Shown piece by piece: positions 63,744 to 64,000 of a DNA stretch of 64,000 nucleotides. Origin of the DNA: Methylosinus sp. LW4. Its GTDB lineage: Bacteria > Pseudomonadota > Alphaproteobacteria > Rhizobiales > Beijerinckiaceae. The notes beneath the pieces are model-generated. The model saw only the letters and a program-made list of their open reading frames with translations, was not told the DNA's origin and did no database searches. Position numbers and translations under genes: made by a program. Position 1 is the first letter of the stretch. Each line of letters begins with the position of its first letter. Location of the stretch: contig NZ_KB900626.1 of NCBI RefSeq assembly GCF_000379125.1, positions 3,720,024-3,784,023 of the forward strand. The letters run 5' to 3'.

Positions 63744-64000
63744 TCAATATTGCCCGGCGAGCGAGGCCTCCAGCAATTCCGCCTCCGCCGCCGACAGGCC
63801 GAAGAGATCGTAGATCAACGCATCGATCTCTTTCTCCCGGCCCTCGATCTCGGCGGCGCGGCGCCCGGCCGCGTCGGGCTCGGCTGCGGCGACGCAATTG
63901 GCGCGCGCCAGCGCCACGAGCCGTTCCGCGACTGGGGAGGCGAGGTCGGGCAGCGGCAGCGGCTCCAAATATTGCGCCTTCAGCCGCAGCCGCCATTTGC
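63744..64000 (-). CDS. C-terminus of a probable DNA methylase/type IIG restriction enzyme, truncated
   Basis: Eighty-four codons are visible, beginning outside the window with KWRLRLKAQYLEPLPLPDLA and ending EKEIDALIYDLFGLSAAEAELLEAS. The YLEPLPIPD-like segment followed by EID-x-LVY-x-LYGLT is the common end of Eco57I/TaqI-type methylase-restriction proteins. The catalytic part is out of view, so the assignment is by the C-terminal signature only. Confidence 0.65.
   Translation of the reverse strand, partial: KWRLRLKAQYLEPLPLPDLASPVAERLVALARANCVAAAEPDAAGRRAAEIEGREKEIDALIYDLFGLSAAEAELLEASLAGQY

Overview
The window reads as chromosome of a GC-rich alphaproteobacterial methylotroph, most likely a type II methanotroph of the Methylosinus/Methylocystis group. 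The case rests on four C1 blocks in one 64 kb stretch: the accessory genes of the calcium methanol dehydrogenase (mxaRSACKLD plus an mxaH-like gene, 1-6186), an isolated pqqA for the PQQ cofactor (21265-21342), the formyltransferase/hydrolase genes fhcBADC of the tetrahydromethanopterin formaldehyde pathway (22642-27073), and the lanthanide methanol dehydrogenase operon xoxF-xoxG-xoxJ with its PQQ-associated accessory genes (56606-62701). No taxonomic marker was compared, so the genus is an inference. The organism can apparently oxidise methanol with either a calcium (Mxa) or a lanthanide (Xox) enzyme and pass formaldehyde to the H4MPT route.

Layout. 1-6186: tightly overlapping mxa operon, cut at the left edge. 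6282-17183: GDP-mannose synthesis (manC, frameshifted), an SUV3/MgpS-like helicase, a three-gene gtr-type membrane glycosylation module, and tex. 17293-22603: SEC-C protein (frameshifted), tRNA-Gly, a TIGR02300 zinc-ribbon protein, a MauG-like di-haem peroxidase, a PepSY membrane protein, pqqA, and a divergent SnoaL-like/MarR pair with two palindromic operators. 22642-32076: fhc operon, oligopeptidase B, an outer-membrane barrel protein, and prfB with its programmed frameshift. 32181-35331: nitrogen assimilation (glnA, glnB, glnII). 35652-42595: sulfurtransferase, small conserved proteins, a 37-residue membrane peptide with a structured leader, a regulator with a degenerate receiver, a YdcF-like protein and ETF-quinone oxidoreductase. 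42596-47241: accessory stretch rich in palindromic repeats, with one strikingly AT-rich gene and an IS110-type element. 47242-51218: ffh-rpsP-rimM-trmD, invaded by repeats and by an opposite-strand DUF4160/DUF2442 pair. 51331-53791: cobS, a DnaJ-domain protein, bolA and a frameshifted secreted protein. 53845-56640: TPP riboswitch and thiOSGE. 56606-62701: xox region. 62711-64000: DUF983, Uma2 and the tail of a probable DNA methylase/restriction enzyme.

The strongest non-textbook signals are: (i) a dispersed palindromic repeat family (four copies), one copy of which lies between the ribosome binding site and the signal peptide of the SoxYZ-like gene and is read through as protein; (ii) an IS110 element sitting inside a second palindromic repeat, with a candidate bridge-RNA region that contains the target G-run; (iii) a tiny ORF coupling the TPP riboswitch to thiO; (iv) the 37-residue membrane peptide with a foldable leader and strong terminator; (v) the AT-rich coiled-coil membrane gene. 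Three genes each carry an apparent one-base insertion at a short homopolymer, so residual sequencing error has to be kept in mind.
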